A stretch of DNA of 64,000 bases, from assembly GCA_015143295.1 (NCBI GenBank), contig CM026562.1:14722041-14786040 (forward strand), read 5' to 3'. The notes beneath the pieces were generated by a model. It made no database searches, was not told the origin of the DNA, and worked only from the letters and a program-made list of their open reading frames with translations. This DNA is from Tetracentron sinense (Eukaryota; Streptophyta; Magnoliopsida; Trochodendrales; Trochodendraceae). A program made the translations under genes and the position numbers. Of the stretch, positions 31,237 through 41,833 are shown piece by piece (the first letter of the stretch is position 1; each line of letters begins with the position of its first letter).

Positions 31237-34200
31237 GAACCCTACTAGTCAATGAGTATTTGGCTCGAGTGTTGATTGATACCGGGTCTACTCATTCATT
31301 TGTCTCGCCGAGTTTTTCAGAAGGCTTTTCTGTAGAGCCAAGTCAGCTAGAACCGGAGTTAGCCATTTCGACTCCTCTCGGCAAAACTGTATTGGCAGAT
31401 AAAGTGTATAGAAATAGTGTGGTCCAAGTTGGAAGCCACGAGTTGGCGGTTGATCTCATCGTCCTTGGATTCCAAGACTTTGATGTTATATTGGGAATGG
31501 ATTGGTTAGCAGCACATCAGGGGCATGTAGCTTGCTTTGAGAAAATGGTACTCTTCAAGCTAGTAGAAGGAAAACCATTCCACTTTCGCGGGTTGAAAAG
31601 TAGATATATTGCTCGTTTTGCGGCGTTGAGCTTAGCTAACCCCGAGGCAAAGGACTCATCGACTATTCCGATTGTGAGTGAGTTCCTGGATGTATTTCCA
31701 GAGGAGTTGCCAGGATTGCCTCCAGACAGGGAGATTGAGTTTGTGATCGAGCTTGCACCAGGCACAGCTCCTGTTTTCAGGGTTCCGTATAGAATGGCCC
31801 CTATTGAACTCAAAGAGTTAAAGACCCAGTTGGAAGAATTACAAGGTCTTGGTTTCATTCGACCAAGTGTCTCACCGTGGGGTGCCCCGGTGTTGTTTGT
31901 TAAGAAGAAAGATGGCTCGATGCGGATGTGCGTCGATTACAGGCAATTGAACAAAGTCACTATAAAGAATAGGTATCCCTTGCCTAGGATTGATGACTTG
32001 TTCGATCAGTTGAAGGGAGTGAGATTTTCTAGAAGATAGACCTTCGATCGGGTTATCACCAGTTGAAGATTAAGGTGGAAGATGTTCCCAAAACTGCTTT
32101 CAGGACTCGGTATGGACACTACGAGTTCTTGGTGATGCCTTTTGGACTCACGAACGCGCCGGCAGCCTTTATGGATTTGATGAACCGGGTGTTCCGGTCA
32201 TATCTTGATAGGTGCGTGATTGTATTTGTTGATGACATTTTGGTCTATTCCCAGACACGGGAAGATCACACACGCGACCTATGCCTTGCTTTGGAAATGC
32301 TAAGAGAGCACAAGCTCTACGCCAAACTTAGCAAGTGTGGGTTTTGGTTGGAAGAGGTGGCATTCCTAGGCCACGTTGTTTCTGCAGAAGGTATCTCGGT
32401 AGATCCAAAGAAGATTGAAGCAATTATGAGTTGGGCGAGGCCCAAGAGTGTTACCGACATACGCAGCTTTCTTGGGTTGGCAGGCTACTACAGGAGATTC
32501 GTAGAGGGTTTCTCTAGCCTTGCAGCACCGCTCACTTACCTGACAAGGAAGAACGCCAAGTTTGTATGGAGTGATAAGTGCGAGATCAGTTTCACGGAAC
32601 TGAAGAAGAGGCTTACTACAGCCCCTGTCCTTACTGTGCCATCTGGACCTTATAGGTATGAGGTGTATAGTGATGCCTCACACGTTGGACTTGGGTGTGT
32701 ACTCATGCAGCACAAGAAAGTCATTGCCTATGCATCGAGGCAATTGAAGGAGCATGAGAAAAATTACCCCACGCACGACTTAGAGCTTGCCGCAGTCGTG
32801 TTTGCACTCAAGATCTGGCGACATTACTTATACGGGGTGGAATTCTATGTGTATACGGACCACAAGAGCCTCAAGTACCTCTTTTCCCAAAAGGAATTGA
32901 ATCTAAGGCAACGGCGTTGGATGGAATTTTTGAAAGACTATGATTGTACCATTTAATACCACCCGGGTAAAGCAAATGTAGTGGCTGATGCTTTGAGTAG
33001 AAGACCTCCGGGGTTATTAGCATGCATGTTAGTGCAGGAATGGAAGCTACTTGAAGACTTGGCAAATCTGGACATTAGTGTGAATGACTCTGTTCGTAGT
33101 CCTATCTTGGCAAATGTCACGGTTCGGCCATACATTATAGATTTGATCCAAGAATACCAAGCCACGGATGCAGAATTGTTGGCTTATCGGGACAAGGAAG
33201 TTGCTAAGGGTAGTGAGGACTTCTCTCTCGGGGTGCTATCACATTCAAGGGAAGGTTGTGTGTCCCAGCCAATGCAGATCTTCGAAGAGAGATTTTGGAT
33301 GAAGCACACCGTTCGAAGTACACAGTGCATCCAGGGGGTACAAAGATGTACCGGAACCTCAAGAGTCACTTTTGGTGGCAGAATATGAAGAGGGAGGTTG
33401 CGGAATATGTACCACGGTGCTTGGTGTGTCAACAGGTAAAAGCAGAACACATGCGGCCCGCAGGTCTATTACAGTCCCTTCCGATTCCCGAGTGGAAATG
33501 GGAGAACATATCCATGGATTTCATAGTTGGCTTGCCAAAGACGGCAAGGGCCTCAGATGCGATATGGGTAGTAGTGGATCGTTTGACGAAGTCCGCTCAC
33601 TTCTTACCTTACCGAACTACTTTCAACTCTAGTCAGTTAGCCGCTTTGTACATCAAGGAAGTGGTGAGGTTGCATGGAGTGCCCGTTAGTATTGTGTCAG
33701 ATCGGGATCCAAGATTCACATCACGATTCTGGAAAAGCTTCCAGGAGGCTATGGGTTCCTGACTTGATTTCAGCACCGTTTTTCATCCACAGACGGATGG
33801 ACAAACCGAGAGAGTGAACCAAGTCATTGAAGACATGCTTCGGGCTTGTATGTTGGATTTCAGAGGCAGTTGGGAAGATCTCTTGCCTTTGGTTGAATTC
33901 GCCTATAATAACAGCTATCAGGCGAGTATCCAAATGGCACCATTTGAGGCCTTGTATGGGTGAAGTTGTAGGTCTCCTCTCTATTGGGATGAGGTAGGAG
34001 AAACGAAAGTACTTGGTCCGGAGTTGATTGAGCAAACTGCAGGCACAGTTAAGATCATTCGGGATCGATTGAAAGCCGCTCACGATCGCCAGAAAAGTTA
34101 TGCGGACACGCGCCGTAGGGACTTGAAATTTCAAGTAGGGGATCAATTTTTTGTGAAAGTATCTCCTAGCAAAGGGATCATGAGATTTGGAAAGCGAGGC

Positions 34201-34554
34201 AAGCTCAGTCCTCGGTATGTTGGGCCTTTTGAGATTATCACACGAGTTGGTGAGGTTGCTTACAGGGTAGCTCTCCCACCTCACATGGCCGCAGTTCATA
34301 ACGTCTTCCACGTGTCTATGCTTCGGAAGTACATTACAGATCCTTCGCATGTCATAGACTTGGAACCGTTGGAGATTTGAGAGGACCTCACCTTGATTGA
34401 AAAGCCGGTTCATATTTTGGATCGAAGAGATCAGGTGCTTCGCAACAAGACAATCCCTTTGGTTCTTGTGTAATGGCAACATCATCCTCGGGAAGAAGCT
34501 ACATGGGAGCGTGAAGCCGAAGTCAAAGCAAAGTACCCAGAACTAATTGAATGA
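31237..34554 (+). pseudogene. Element A: pol (protease, RT, RNase H, integrase)
   Basis: Domains in order: protease with [15 protein letters not shown] (31240-31560), RT with the conserved [20 protein letters not shown], then [10 protein letters not shown] (32230-32260), RNase H with [18 protein letters not shown] and [11 protein letters not shown], integrase with zinc end ([17 protein letters not shown]), DFIVGLP, SDRDPRFTSRFW and [11 protein letters not shown], and a C-terminal RYVGPFEI part. Lesions: a 1-base deletion near 32028, stops at 32954, 33760, 33961, 34378 and 34471, and a frameshift near 33230 that is shared with A2. All five stops are C-to-T changes relative to A2. The usual family product is about 1000 residues; no functional one can be made here. 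Confidence 0.93.
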
Positions 34555-34642
34555 GTTTTTGTATAAGTTTGTAAATGACTTGTAATTTTCTTTTTGGTTT
34601 GTAATGCAAGTAGCGTCTAAATTTCGAGGACGAAATTTTTGT

Positions 34643-34654
34643 AAGGGGGGAGGA
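34643..34654 (+). other. Polypurine tract of element A
   Basis: AAGGGGGGAGGA immediately before the TGTAGAGCCC start of the 3' LTR, preceded by the GACGAAATTTTTGT motif. Confidence 0.92.
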
Positions 34655-37201
34655 TGTAGAGCCCTGGACCTTTTCACATTTAATGCATGACACTTTCGTT
34701 GCCATTTTGCCTTTAAAGAGGTATAATTAATAAATAAGGAAGAAATTAGAAATTCTGAAAAGTCAGAAATGTTCCTTTTTGAAGTACGAACCCAACGCAA
34801 GTTGAATCGTTAAAATCGGACGAACGAGTCAAAAGATATGGCCAAAACAGTCTGGACCTGCAGGCAATCGATCGCTCGGTTATGCACTTGAGGACGAGCT
34901 CTGGAGAGGCACCGGGCATATGCACTTGAGGACGAGCTCTGGTGAGGCACTGGGCATATGCACTTGAGGGCGAGCTCTGGAGAGGCACTAAGGACGTAGC
35001 TCAGAAGGCACTAAGGACGTAGCTCCGATAATGTAGCTCTAGCTCTGATAACGTATACGTTGTGCATCCGTTGTGCAACAGACAACGGGTACGTCGTGCA
35101 GCAGACAACGTATACGTTGTACAGCAAACAACGTGTATGTTGTACAGCTCACGACGGGCACGTTGTACATAAGATAACGGACAACGAGCTCAGCACTATG
35201 CACAACACAACGTGACAACGTGTTCGGCACTATTCACAGCACAACGTGTTCGGCACTATTCACAGCACAACGTGTTCGGCACTATTCACAGCACAACGTG
35301 TTCGGCACTATTCACAGCACAACGTGTTCGGCACTATTCACAGCACAACGTGTTCGGCACTCGTGTTTTTGCAGAAATTTCAGTAAGGGTATTATGGTCT
35401 TTTGGTCGGTTCACTCTTACCTTAAGAGTTTAACCCGAGCCTTTAGGGCTCATTCTCAACACTTAGAGGATTTGGGGGATTAGAAGAGAGGAGAAAGGGT
35501 TTCCTAAGCTAGGGTTTTGCTTTTGGAGAAGAATCAAAGGGGTTTTGAGACCCTAGATCACTTCAAGTCCGGTTTTTCTCCAAGATCACGGCTCAAGCAC
35601 TCGTGGAGAGCGTTCCCCAAGCTAGGGCAGCACCTCACGGTCGTTTTTAGAAGGGGTTTCTTCCTCATTTCTTCAAGGTCGGTACTTCTTACTACCCTCC
35701 TAGTTATAGTTCCTCTTTTCCCTTTATTTCTTTTGATTTTCTTTCATTTACACATGTGCTATGAGATGGATGGTTGTGAATGGTGAATGGTGATGGAATG
35801 GGCGATTGGATGCCAATGGTTGTGTTGTGATGATTAAAATGGGGAGGGCATTGTATCCATAATAAACATACCTTTATGATGTGAGTAAACTCACCTAGAA
35901 AAGCATGATTTAGTTTAAATGAGTAATGAATAATGAACACACTATGTTTGATGAAATGCCAAGGTGAATAAAATGAGTTGTAAATTAGGAAATGCATGCC
36001 TAATAAATTATGAATATTGCTAGGGCCTATCATAGTGTGTTTTCTTGCTTTCGCTAAATGATATGAATATTACATTGCTCAATCATTGATGTTGTATGTG
36101 TTGTGAAGTTACCCAAATGTCATATTTAAATTTAAATGCAAGTATGTACACGGTTCCCACGAGCACGGCATGCATGACATGATTTATCGAGGTTTTCAAG
36201 AACATGGTTAGAGGTGGGACATATCCTACGATATGTTTTACCTCGCTTTTCACAAGAAAACAAGAACCAACATTCCACGAGGGGTCTCCCCTCACTCACA
36301 AGTGCATATCATGAAGAAGGGCCTCCCTTCCCTCGCAAGTACATACATATCATGAAGAAGGGTCTCCCTTCCCTCGCAAGTGCATTGCATAAAGAAGGGT
36401 CTCCCTTCCCTCTCAAGGCATCTCTCAAGCGCATCTCACAAGGATATCTCACAAGTTACATGATCACAAGCAAGCACGCATGACATGCATGACATGACAA
36501 GTACGACACGCTCGACAAGATCAAGTAAGACAAACAGGACAAGCTTTCAAGTACGAAAAGATATTTCAAGCCAAGTCAAGTGCACGATGTTTTCAAGAGG
36601 TTTTATCGGCTTTCTACGAAATACAAGCATGATTATAAATTGCTTTACTTCCTTGTATGATATGAATTGTTTCCGTCTAACATATATGAATTGCTCCTGA
36701 TTTATGTATTGCCATTTTTATGCTATGACTATTGGTTAGTATTTGGTACCCACTGAGTATTCCATGCTCAGCCGTACTTCTTATGTCGGCAGGTTCTGAG
36801 GGAGCTGCTGCTCCATTTGATGTTTGTGCTCCTGGTCCATGGGTGGAAGAGGAGTACGTCAAGGAGCCTTTGGAGGAACCTCCCGTAGAGGGTTATCACT
36901 AGGTGGTGTTAGATTCTGAGTGGATTGGCTGTGGGTGAGCATGAGTGATTATATCCATGTATTTTGGCGGGCATGTCCGCACTTTCTTTGTTTTGATTTC
37001 TTTGTATTAAACTTGGACCATGTGTATATACTTAGAGGTTGTTAGACTTCCGCTGTGTTTTATAGTTATGTTTCCGCTGTCATCCTCTATTGTATATGCT
37101 CTGTGGGTTTTTGCAGGTTGGTTTGTCAAGCAAGTCATGTAAGCCATGATTAGTCGTCCAAAGTTCACTCTAACTCCTAGGGTGGGTTTTGGGTCGCGAC
37201 A
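34655..37201 (+). mobile_element. 3' LTR of element A
   Basis: 2547 bp, TGTAGAGCCCTGG...GGGTCGCGACA. It carries the same modules as the 5' LTR, but five instead of eight 26-bp units (35219-35350). It is followed by the GATCC target copy at 37202-37206. Confidence 0.95.
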
Positions 37202-37647
37202 GATCCGATCCAAGATATGTGGCTTAACTGAGATGTTTGACATCACCAGCCCGTAGGTAACATGCCTGAGGGTAGTGTCCCAGTTACACATATCTTTCAA
37301 TAACTTCCACTCTTGGACCCTCAGGTGAGCCATAACCCAGTAAGGCTTCCTGCTAAGGGCATCGGCTACTACGTTCACCTTACCCGGATGACATTGAATG
37401 GAACAATCATAGTCCTTCATGAACTCTATCCATCGACGCTGCCTCATATTCAACTCCTTCTGAAAGATGAGGTACTTCAAGCTTTTGTGATCCGTGAACA
37501 CAACGAACTCTTCCCCATAGAGGTAGTGACTTCAAATCTTCAGTGCAAAGATGACTGCGGCAAGCTCTAGATCGTGTGTGGGATAGTTCTACTCATGTTC
37601 CTTCAACTAGCGGGAAGCATAGGCAACCACCTGCTTATGCTGCATTA
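37202..37647 (-). pseudogene. Element B: RNase H part
   Basis: The minus strand reads [23 protein letters not shown] and [17 protein letters not shown] (37300-37501), with the spacer toward integrase up to 37202, where element A interrupts after HILDRI. On the upstream side the frame continues to the MQH motif and is then split by the LINE at 37648. A frame break near 37530-37600 is present. Confidence 0.88.
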
Positions 37648-38692
37648 CTGTCTCAGGGTGGGAAATTAGTGCTCATTAAATCGGTTTTAGCATCCTTACC
37701 TATTTACACTTTGATGAGCACTAATATTCTGAAGGGTGTTATCTATAGAATGGAAAGTATGTTTGCTTCGTTCTTCTGGAATGATTCCTTGGGCAGCAAC
37801 AGAGCTCACTGGGTTGCTTGGAATAAAATTGCTAAACCTATGGATGAAGGTGGGTTGGGAATTCGAAATCTTGTGGATGTGACCAGAGCGTTCCGTATAA
37901 AGATGGCTTGGAAAATAATATCAGAAAAAGGTTTCTTGAGTGATTATTTCAGAAGTAAGTACTTAAAAAATAATCATCCTTGGATGATAGATAATTTTCT
38001 CAAAGGTAACAAGACTTGGCTTGAGATGGGGCGTTGGATAAAGAGCACATTACTAAACTGTAAATGACTGATTGGTAATGGGAATGAGACAAATTTCTGG
38101 TTTGATATTTGGTTGGATAATGCTCCGTTGATTGACTCGGCTTCAGATTGTCCTACTTCTTTCCCTATGATTAGAGATTGCTGGTCTAGAGGGAGGTGCA
38201 AGGTGGAGGAGTTACATTTACTCCCAAGTAGCATGATTCAGGCTGTTAAAAATTATCCTATAAATCTTTCCTTCCATGAGGACAAGATTATTTGGAGTAG
38301 AGAGAGTTCAGGTAAATTCTCTTCCAAATCTTGTTGGGATTGTGTTCGGGAAGTCTCTCCAAAGGTAAATTGGTCCTTTTTTATTTGGAACGAATCAATC
38401 CCTGCTAAGATTTCCATTCTAATCTGGAAAATTTTCCACAATGCTATCTCTGTTGATTTAAGAATTCAAGACAAAGGGATACCCCTGCCTAGCAAATGTG
38501 AGTGTTGTTTGAATCCTAAGAGGGAATCTTTATCACATTTGTTTTGTCAAGGTGAGATTGCTTCGAAGATCTGGAGAAGAGTGGGAAATGCTTTGAATAT
38601 TCAGATTTTTGAAGAGGATACTATCCAAACCAGATTGATGAGATTTTTCCAAAGTAGAAATAATGGTTCTGTGTGGGGTTTCCTTAGTTCTG
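37648..38692 (+). pseudogene. LINE ORF2 fragment: RT C-terminus and zf-RVT
   Basis: The frame begins LSQGGKLVLIKSVLASLPIY, the region after the RT palm/thumb in plant L1 ORF2. It continues with FASFFWNDS, GGLGIRNL, then GNGNETNFWFDIWLD and the zf-RVT module (PAKISILIWKIFHNAI, CECCL..KRESLSHLFCQGEIASKIW) with its cysteines and histidine. A TGA at 38065-38067 stands where the family has tryptophan. A frame change near 38690 leads to the RNase H frame. Confidence 0.9.
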
Positions 38693-39439
38693 TTTTACCG
38701 GTTTTCATTTAGTTGGGAGATTTGGCTTTATCGTAATGTTTCCAGATATGATAATTTCAAAAGGAATTTCAATGACATATTGAAGAGAATTAATGCAGGT
38801 TTGAAAGGTGCAGCAGTTTCTTGGAAGTTCACAAAAAGGTTAAGCTCCACTGATAAAGATTTATGTGTCTTCTTTGATATCCCTATTGTGGCTCCAAAAA
38901 TGAAGCGTCCCATCCTCACTAAATGGATCAACCCTTCTCCAGGATGGTTCAAATTAAATTCCGATGGGGCAGCTAACAATGAAACGGGCATTAGTGGTGG
39001 AGGTGGCATAATTCGGGATTCCAATGGTCATATGATCATAGCTTACTATGAGTTTTATGAATTGGAAACAAACACTGTAGCCGAAATCAGGGCTATATGG
39101 GATGGTTGTCTTCTGTGTGATAAAATGGGATTAACAAATATCATAGTGGAAAGTGATTCTCAAATTATTATTGATGTGTTAAATGGTGTCTTGATTCCTC
39201 CATGGAAAACGTGGAACTGGTGGAAGAAAATTATCAGCTTGAAGACTAGATGCAACTTAATATTTCAGCATACCTACCTTGAAAATAATCAGATAGCGGA
39301 CTTTCTTTCTAAAGAAGCTTGTAAGACTCAAGACAGTAAAATTCTCAGAGGTATAAATGATTGTCCTCAGATTATTAAGGGTATGCTATGCACTGATCGT
39401 TCTTCGATTTTTAATGTCCGAAATGTTTGCACAGATTGA
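38663..39439 (+). pseudogene. LINE ORF2 fragment: RNase H domain
   Basis: Continues the LINE polyprotein in another frame: WEIWLYRNVSRYDNF, then the RVT_3-type RNase H with WFKLNSDGAA, a GGGGIIRDSNG segment, VAEIRAIWDG and IIVESDSQIIIDVL. The catalytic acidic residues D, E and D are visible. The frame ends at 39437-39439 (TGA). 308 bp of 3' UTR follow to the A tail. Confidence 0.9.
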
Positions 39440-39774
39440 TCAGTGTTGTGGTTGTGTATTGAGCATTTTCTCCTTAATAGGGACTATTTTCTCAGGTTGG
39501 AGTTTTTGGTTTTTGTCCTCCCTAACGCGTGCAGGTCTTTTTGCTGGTTTCAGGGGTCTATGTAATTTTGTGTTTTTTGTCAGAGGTGGAAATGCCATCT
39601 TTGAGTGTGGTTTGTCTTGGGAGGGGTTAGGTTTTGACCCCCCTCTCAGTTGGTTGTTTGTTTGGGGTAAGGTTTATGTCCCCCCTTCTTCATTTTTATA
39701 ATAAAACTGGTAGGGGTCTGCCAAACCCCCCACTCCTTCTTTTTCTAAAAAAAAAAAAAAAAAGAAAAAAAAAA

Positions 39775-41248
39775 GAATGCACCTATGCACAACAAGTGAG
39801 GCATCATTGTAGACTTCGAAGCCACCGCTCCCAGACGGAACTGTGAGAATAGGGGCCATGGTAATCCTCTTCTTCAGTTCCAGGAAGCTTGCCTTTCACT
39901 TGTCACTCCAAGTGAACTTAGCGTTCTTCCGCGTTAGGTAGGTAAGTGGAGCCGCCAAGCTGAAAAATCCCTCCACGAACCTCCTATAGTATCCTGCCAG
40001 ACCGAGAAAACTGCGAATCTCGATGATACTCTTCGGCCTCTCCCAATTCATCACTGCCTCGATCTTTGCAGGGTCGACTGAGATACCCTCGGCAGACACC
40101 ACATGATCAAGAAATGACACCTTGTCCAGCCTGAAATCGCACTTGCTCAACTTAGCATACAGGCTATGCTCTCGAAGAGTCTACAATGCCAGGCAGAGAT
40201 CTCTCGTGTGGTCATCCCGTGTCTGTGAATACACTAGGATATCATCGACGAATATAATCACACACTGATTGAGAGACGATCTAAACACCCGGTTCATCAG
40301 ATCTATGAATGCAGCCGGCACGTTAGTCAGACGAAAAGACATAACCAAAAACTCATAGTGACCGTATCGGGTTTTGAATGCCGTCTTCAGAATGTCTTCT
40401 TTCTTGATCTTCAACTGATGATAACTAGATCGAAGGTCAATCTTTGAGAAGAACTTCACACCATTCAACTGGTAAAACAAGTCATCAATCCGAGACAATG
40501 GATAACGATTCTTGATAGTGACTTTGTTTAGCTGCCTATAGTCAATGCACATCCGCATCGACCTATCTTTCTTCTTCACGAAGAGCACCGGAGCTCCCCA
40601 AGGTGAGACACTTGGCCGGATAAAGCCAAGGCCTTGCAATTCTTCCAACAGCTCCTTTAATTCTTTAAGCTCGACGGGGGCCATCCTATACAGAGCCCTA
40701 GAAATCAGAGCCATGCCTGGAGCTAACTCGATCGTAAACTCAATTGCCCGATCAGGAGGTAGTCCCTGTAAGATCTCCAAAAAAACATCCATATACTCAC
40801 ACACGACCAGAATGGATGTGGAGTCTCGTACTTCTACATTCGTGAGACTGAGACCTGCAAAGCAAGCAATGTCTCTCTTCTGAAGTCTCCTGAAATGAAA
40901 TGGCTTCAACTTAGCGGGTTTAAAGTTCACCACTTTCTCAAAACACACCACATGCCCGTGGTGAGCTGAGAGCCAATCCCATACCTAGGATAACATCAAA
41001 ATCCCAATCTTGAAATCCCAGAATGATCAGGTCGACTGACAACACATGCTGCATGACTTGAACAACACTGCCTAGATAAACTTTATCCGTCTCAATAGAC
41101 TTGCCCAATGGAGTCAAAATGGACAATTCCCGAGGTAGCTTACTAGGCTCGGACGTAAAGCCTTCAACAAAACTAGGCGAGACGAACGAATGAATGGATC
41201 CTGTGTCGATCAACACCTGTGCTAAACACTCATTTACTAGCAACGAAC
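39775..41248 (-). pseudogene. Element B: protease and reverse transcriptase
   Basis: On the minus strand the exon begins at 41248 with SLLVNECLAQVLIDTGSIHSF (protease, active DTG). The pepsin-like part ends near 40950 (DVILGM). The RT frame at 40181-40951 has [16 protein letters not shown], the [20 protein letters not shown] segment, [13 protein letters not shown] and [12 protein letters not shown]. The rest of RT and the connection lie at 39896-40150 ([33 protein letters not shown]). Breaks: a frame change at 40940, a stop near 40180 and the LINE at 39774. Confidence 0.9.
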
Positions 41249-41391
41249 CTGAGGATTATAACCACCCAAGTTATAACATAAACTACATACCTAGTACATG
41301 TTAATACATGCATAGCAATACATCACATAGTCTATATACACAATACATCATGGCAACACTAGAACTTCAACAACATCAAACTCGCGCGTAC
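41249..41391 (-). other. Putative intron at the gag/protease junction of element B
   Basis: The minus strand reads GTGCAAG|GTACGCGCG at the donor and ATCCTCAG|GTTCG at the acceptor. The 143-bp segment between them is AT-rich, and the Gag frame read into it meets a TGA after about 14 codons. Splicing would join a codon split after its first base (giving G) and restore a continuous Gag-protease junction of the kind seen in other Tekay polyproteins. Elements A and A2 have a matching segment at the same place. An unspliced RNA would make only Gag. The inference rests on sequence alone. Confidence 0.65.
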
Positions 41392-41833
41392 CTTGCACAA
41401 CATCAGTAGATGCCTGTGCGTCTCGGTCAGTCATGGCAAACAATTGATTTGCCCGACGAGGCTACTGGGTGAGCGGCAAGGATCTGGAGGCCTGAGATGA
41501 AGACCCCTGAAGTGAAGTCTGCCTACCTGGAGGTCGGACTCCCTATGGCCCAGTCTGTGATTACTTGCGTGGGCAATCCCGAATCACGTGACTAACCTCA
41601 TTACAGTGGAAGCATCGACCTGAAAATCTACGACAATCCCCAGTCTTGTGCTGACGACCACATATAGCGCACTCCTCAAATGCCTATGATACGGAGGAAG
41701 CCGAACGCGTAACCCTCGTAGCCTGTGACGTCGCAGGGGGCGGTGCTTGAGGTAAAAAAGGAGGCCTTTGAGCCGACATCGGTTGAGAGAACTGATACAG
41801 TGCAGTCCTGGTCCTCTTCTCAGACCGTGATGA
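41392..41833 (-). pseudogene. Element B: gag C-terminal part with zinc knuckles
   Basis: Minus-strand reading gives a proline/glutamine-rich stretch (QFSQPMSAQRPPFLPQAPP), then CAICGRQHKTGDC and the CCHC knuckle CFHCNEVSHVIRDC, followed by the tail AMTDRDAQASTDVVQ that ends at the intron donor. Two in-frame stops are present (one before CAIC and one after CPRK). This is the nucleocapsid part of Gag, which binds RNA. The copia solo LTR at 41834 cuts it from the rest. Confidence 0.88.

Larger units (their letters stand above)
28274..37201 (+). mobile_element. Element A: gag-less Tekay-type retrotransposon
   Basis: Complete structure: 5' LTR 28274-30901, PBS 30906-30917, pol, PPT 34643-34654, 3' LTR 34655-37201. 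The perfect target duplication GATCC lies at 28269-28273 and 37202-37206. The B coding frame continues on both sides, which confirms the borders. The internal region is only 3753 bp and has no gag at all. Element A2 (50932-59804) has the same structure. The LTRs differ by scattered substitutions and by three 26-bp repeat units, so the insertion is fairly young. Confidence 0.95.
37648..39774 (+). mobile_element. 5'-truncated L1-type LINE
   Basis: It starts inside the C-terminal part of a LINE reverse transcriptase and ends in AATAAA (39700-39705) followed by an A-rich tail (39747-39774). The B RNase H codons resume on both sides (gcatta|gaatgcac), so the junctions are exact. No clear target duplication is visible, which is unusual for target-primed insertion. 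Typical plant L1 elements are 6-7 kb, so about two thirds of the 5' end are missing. Confidence 0.9.
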
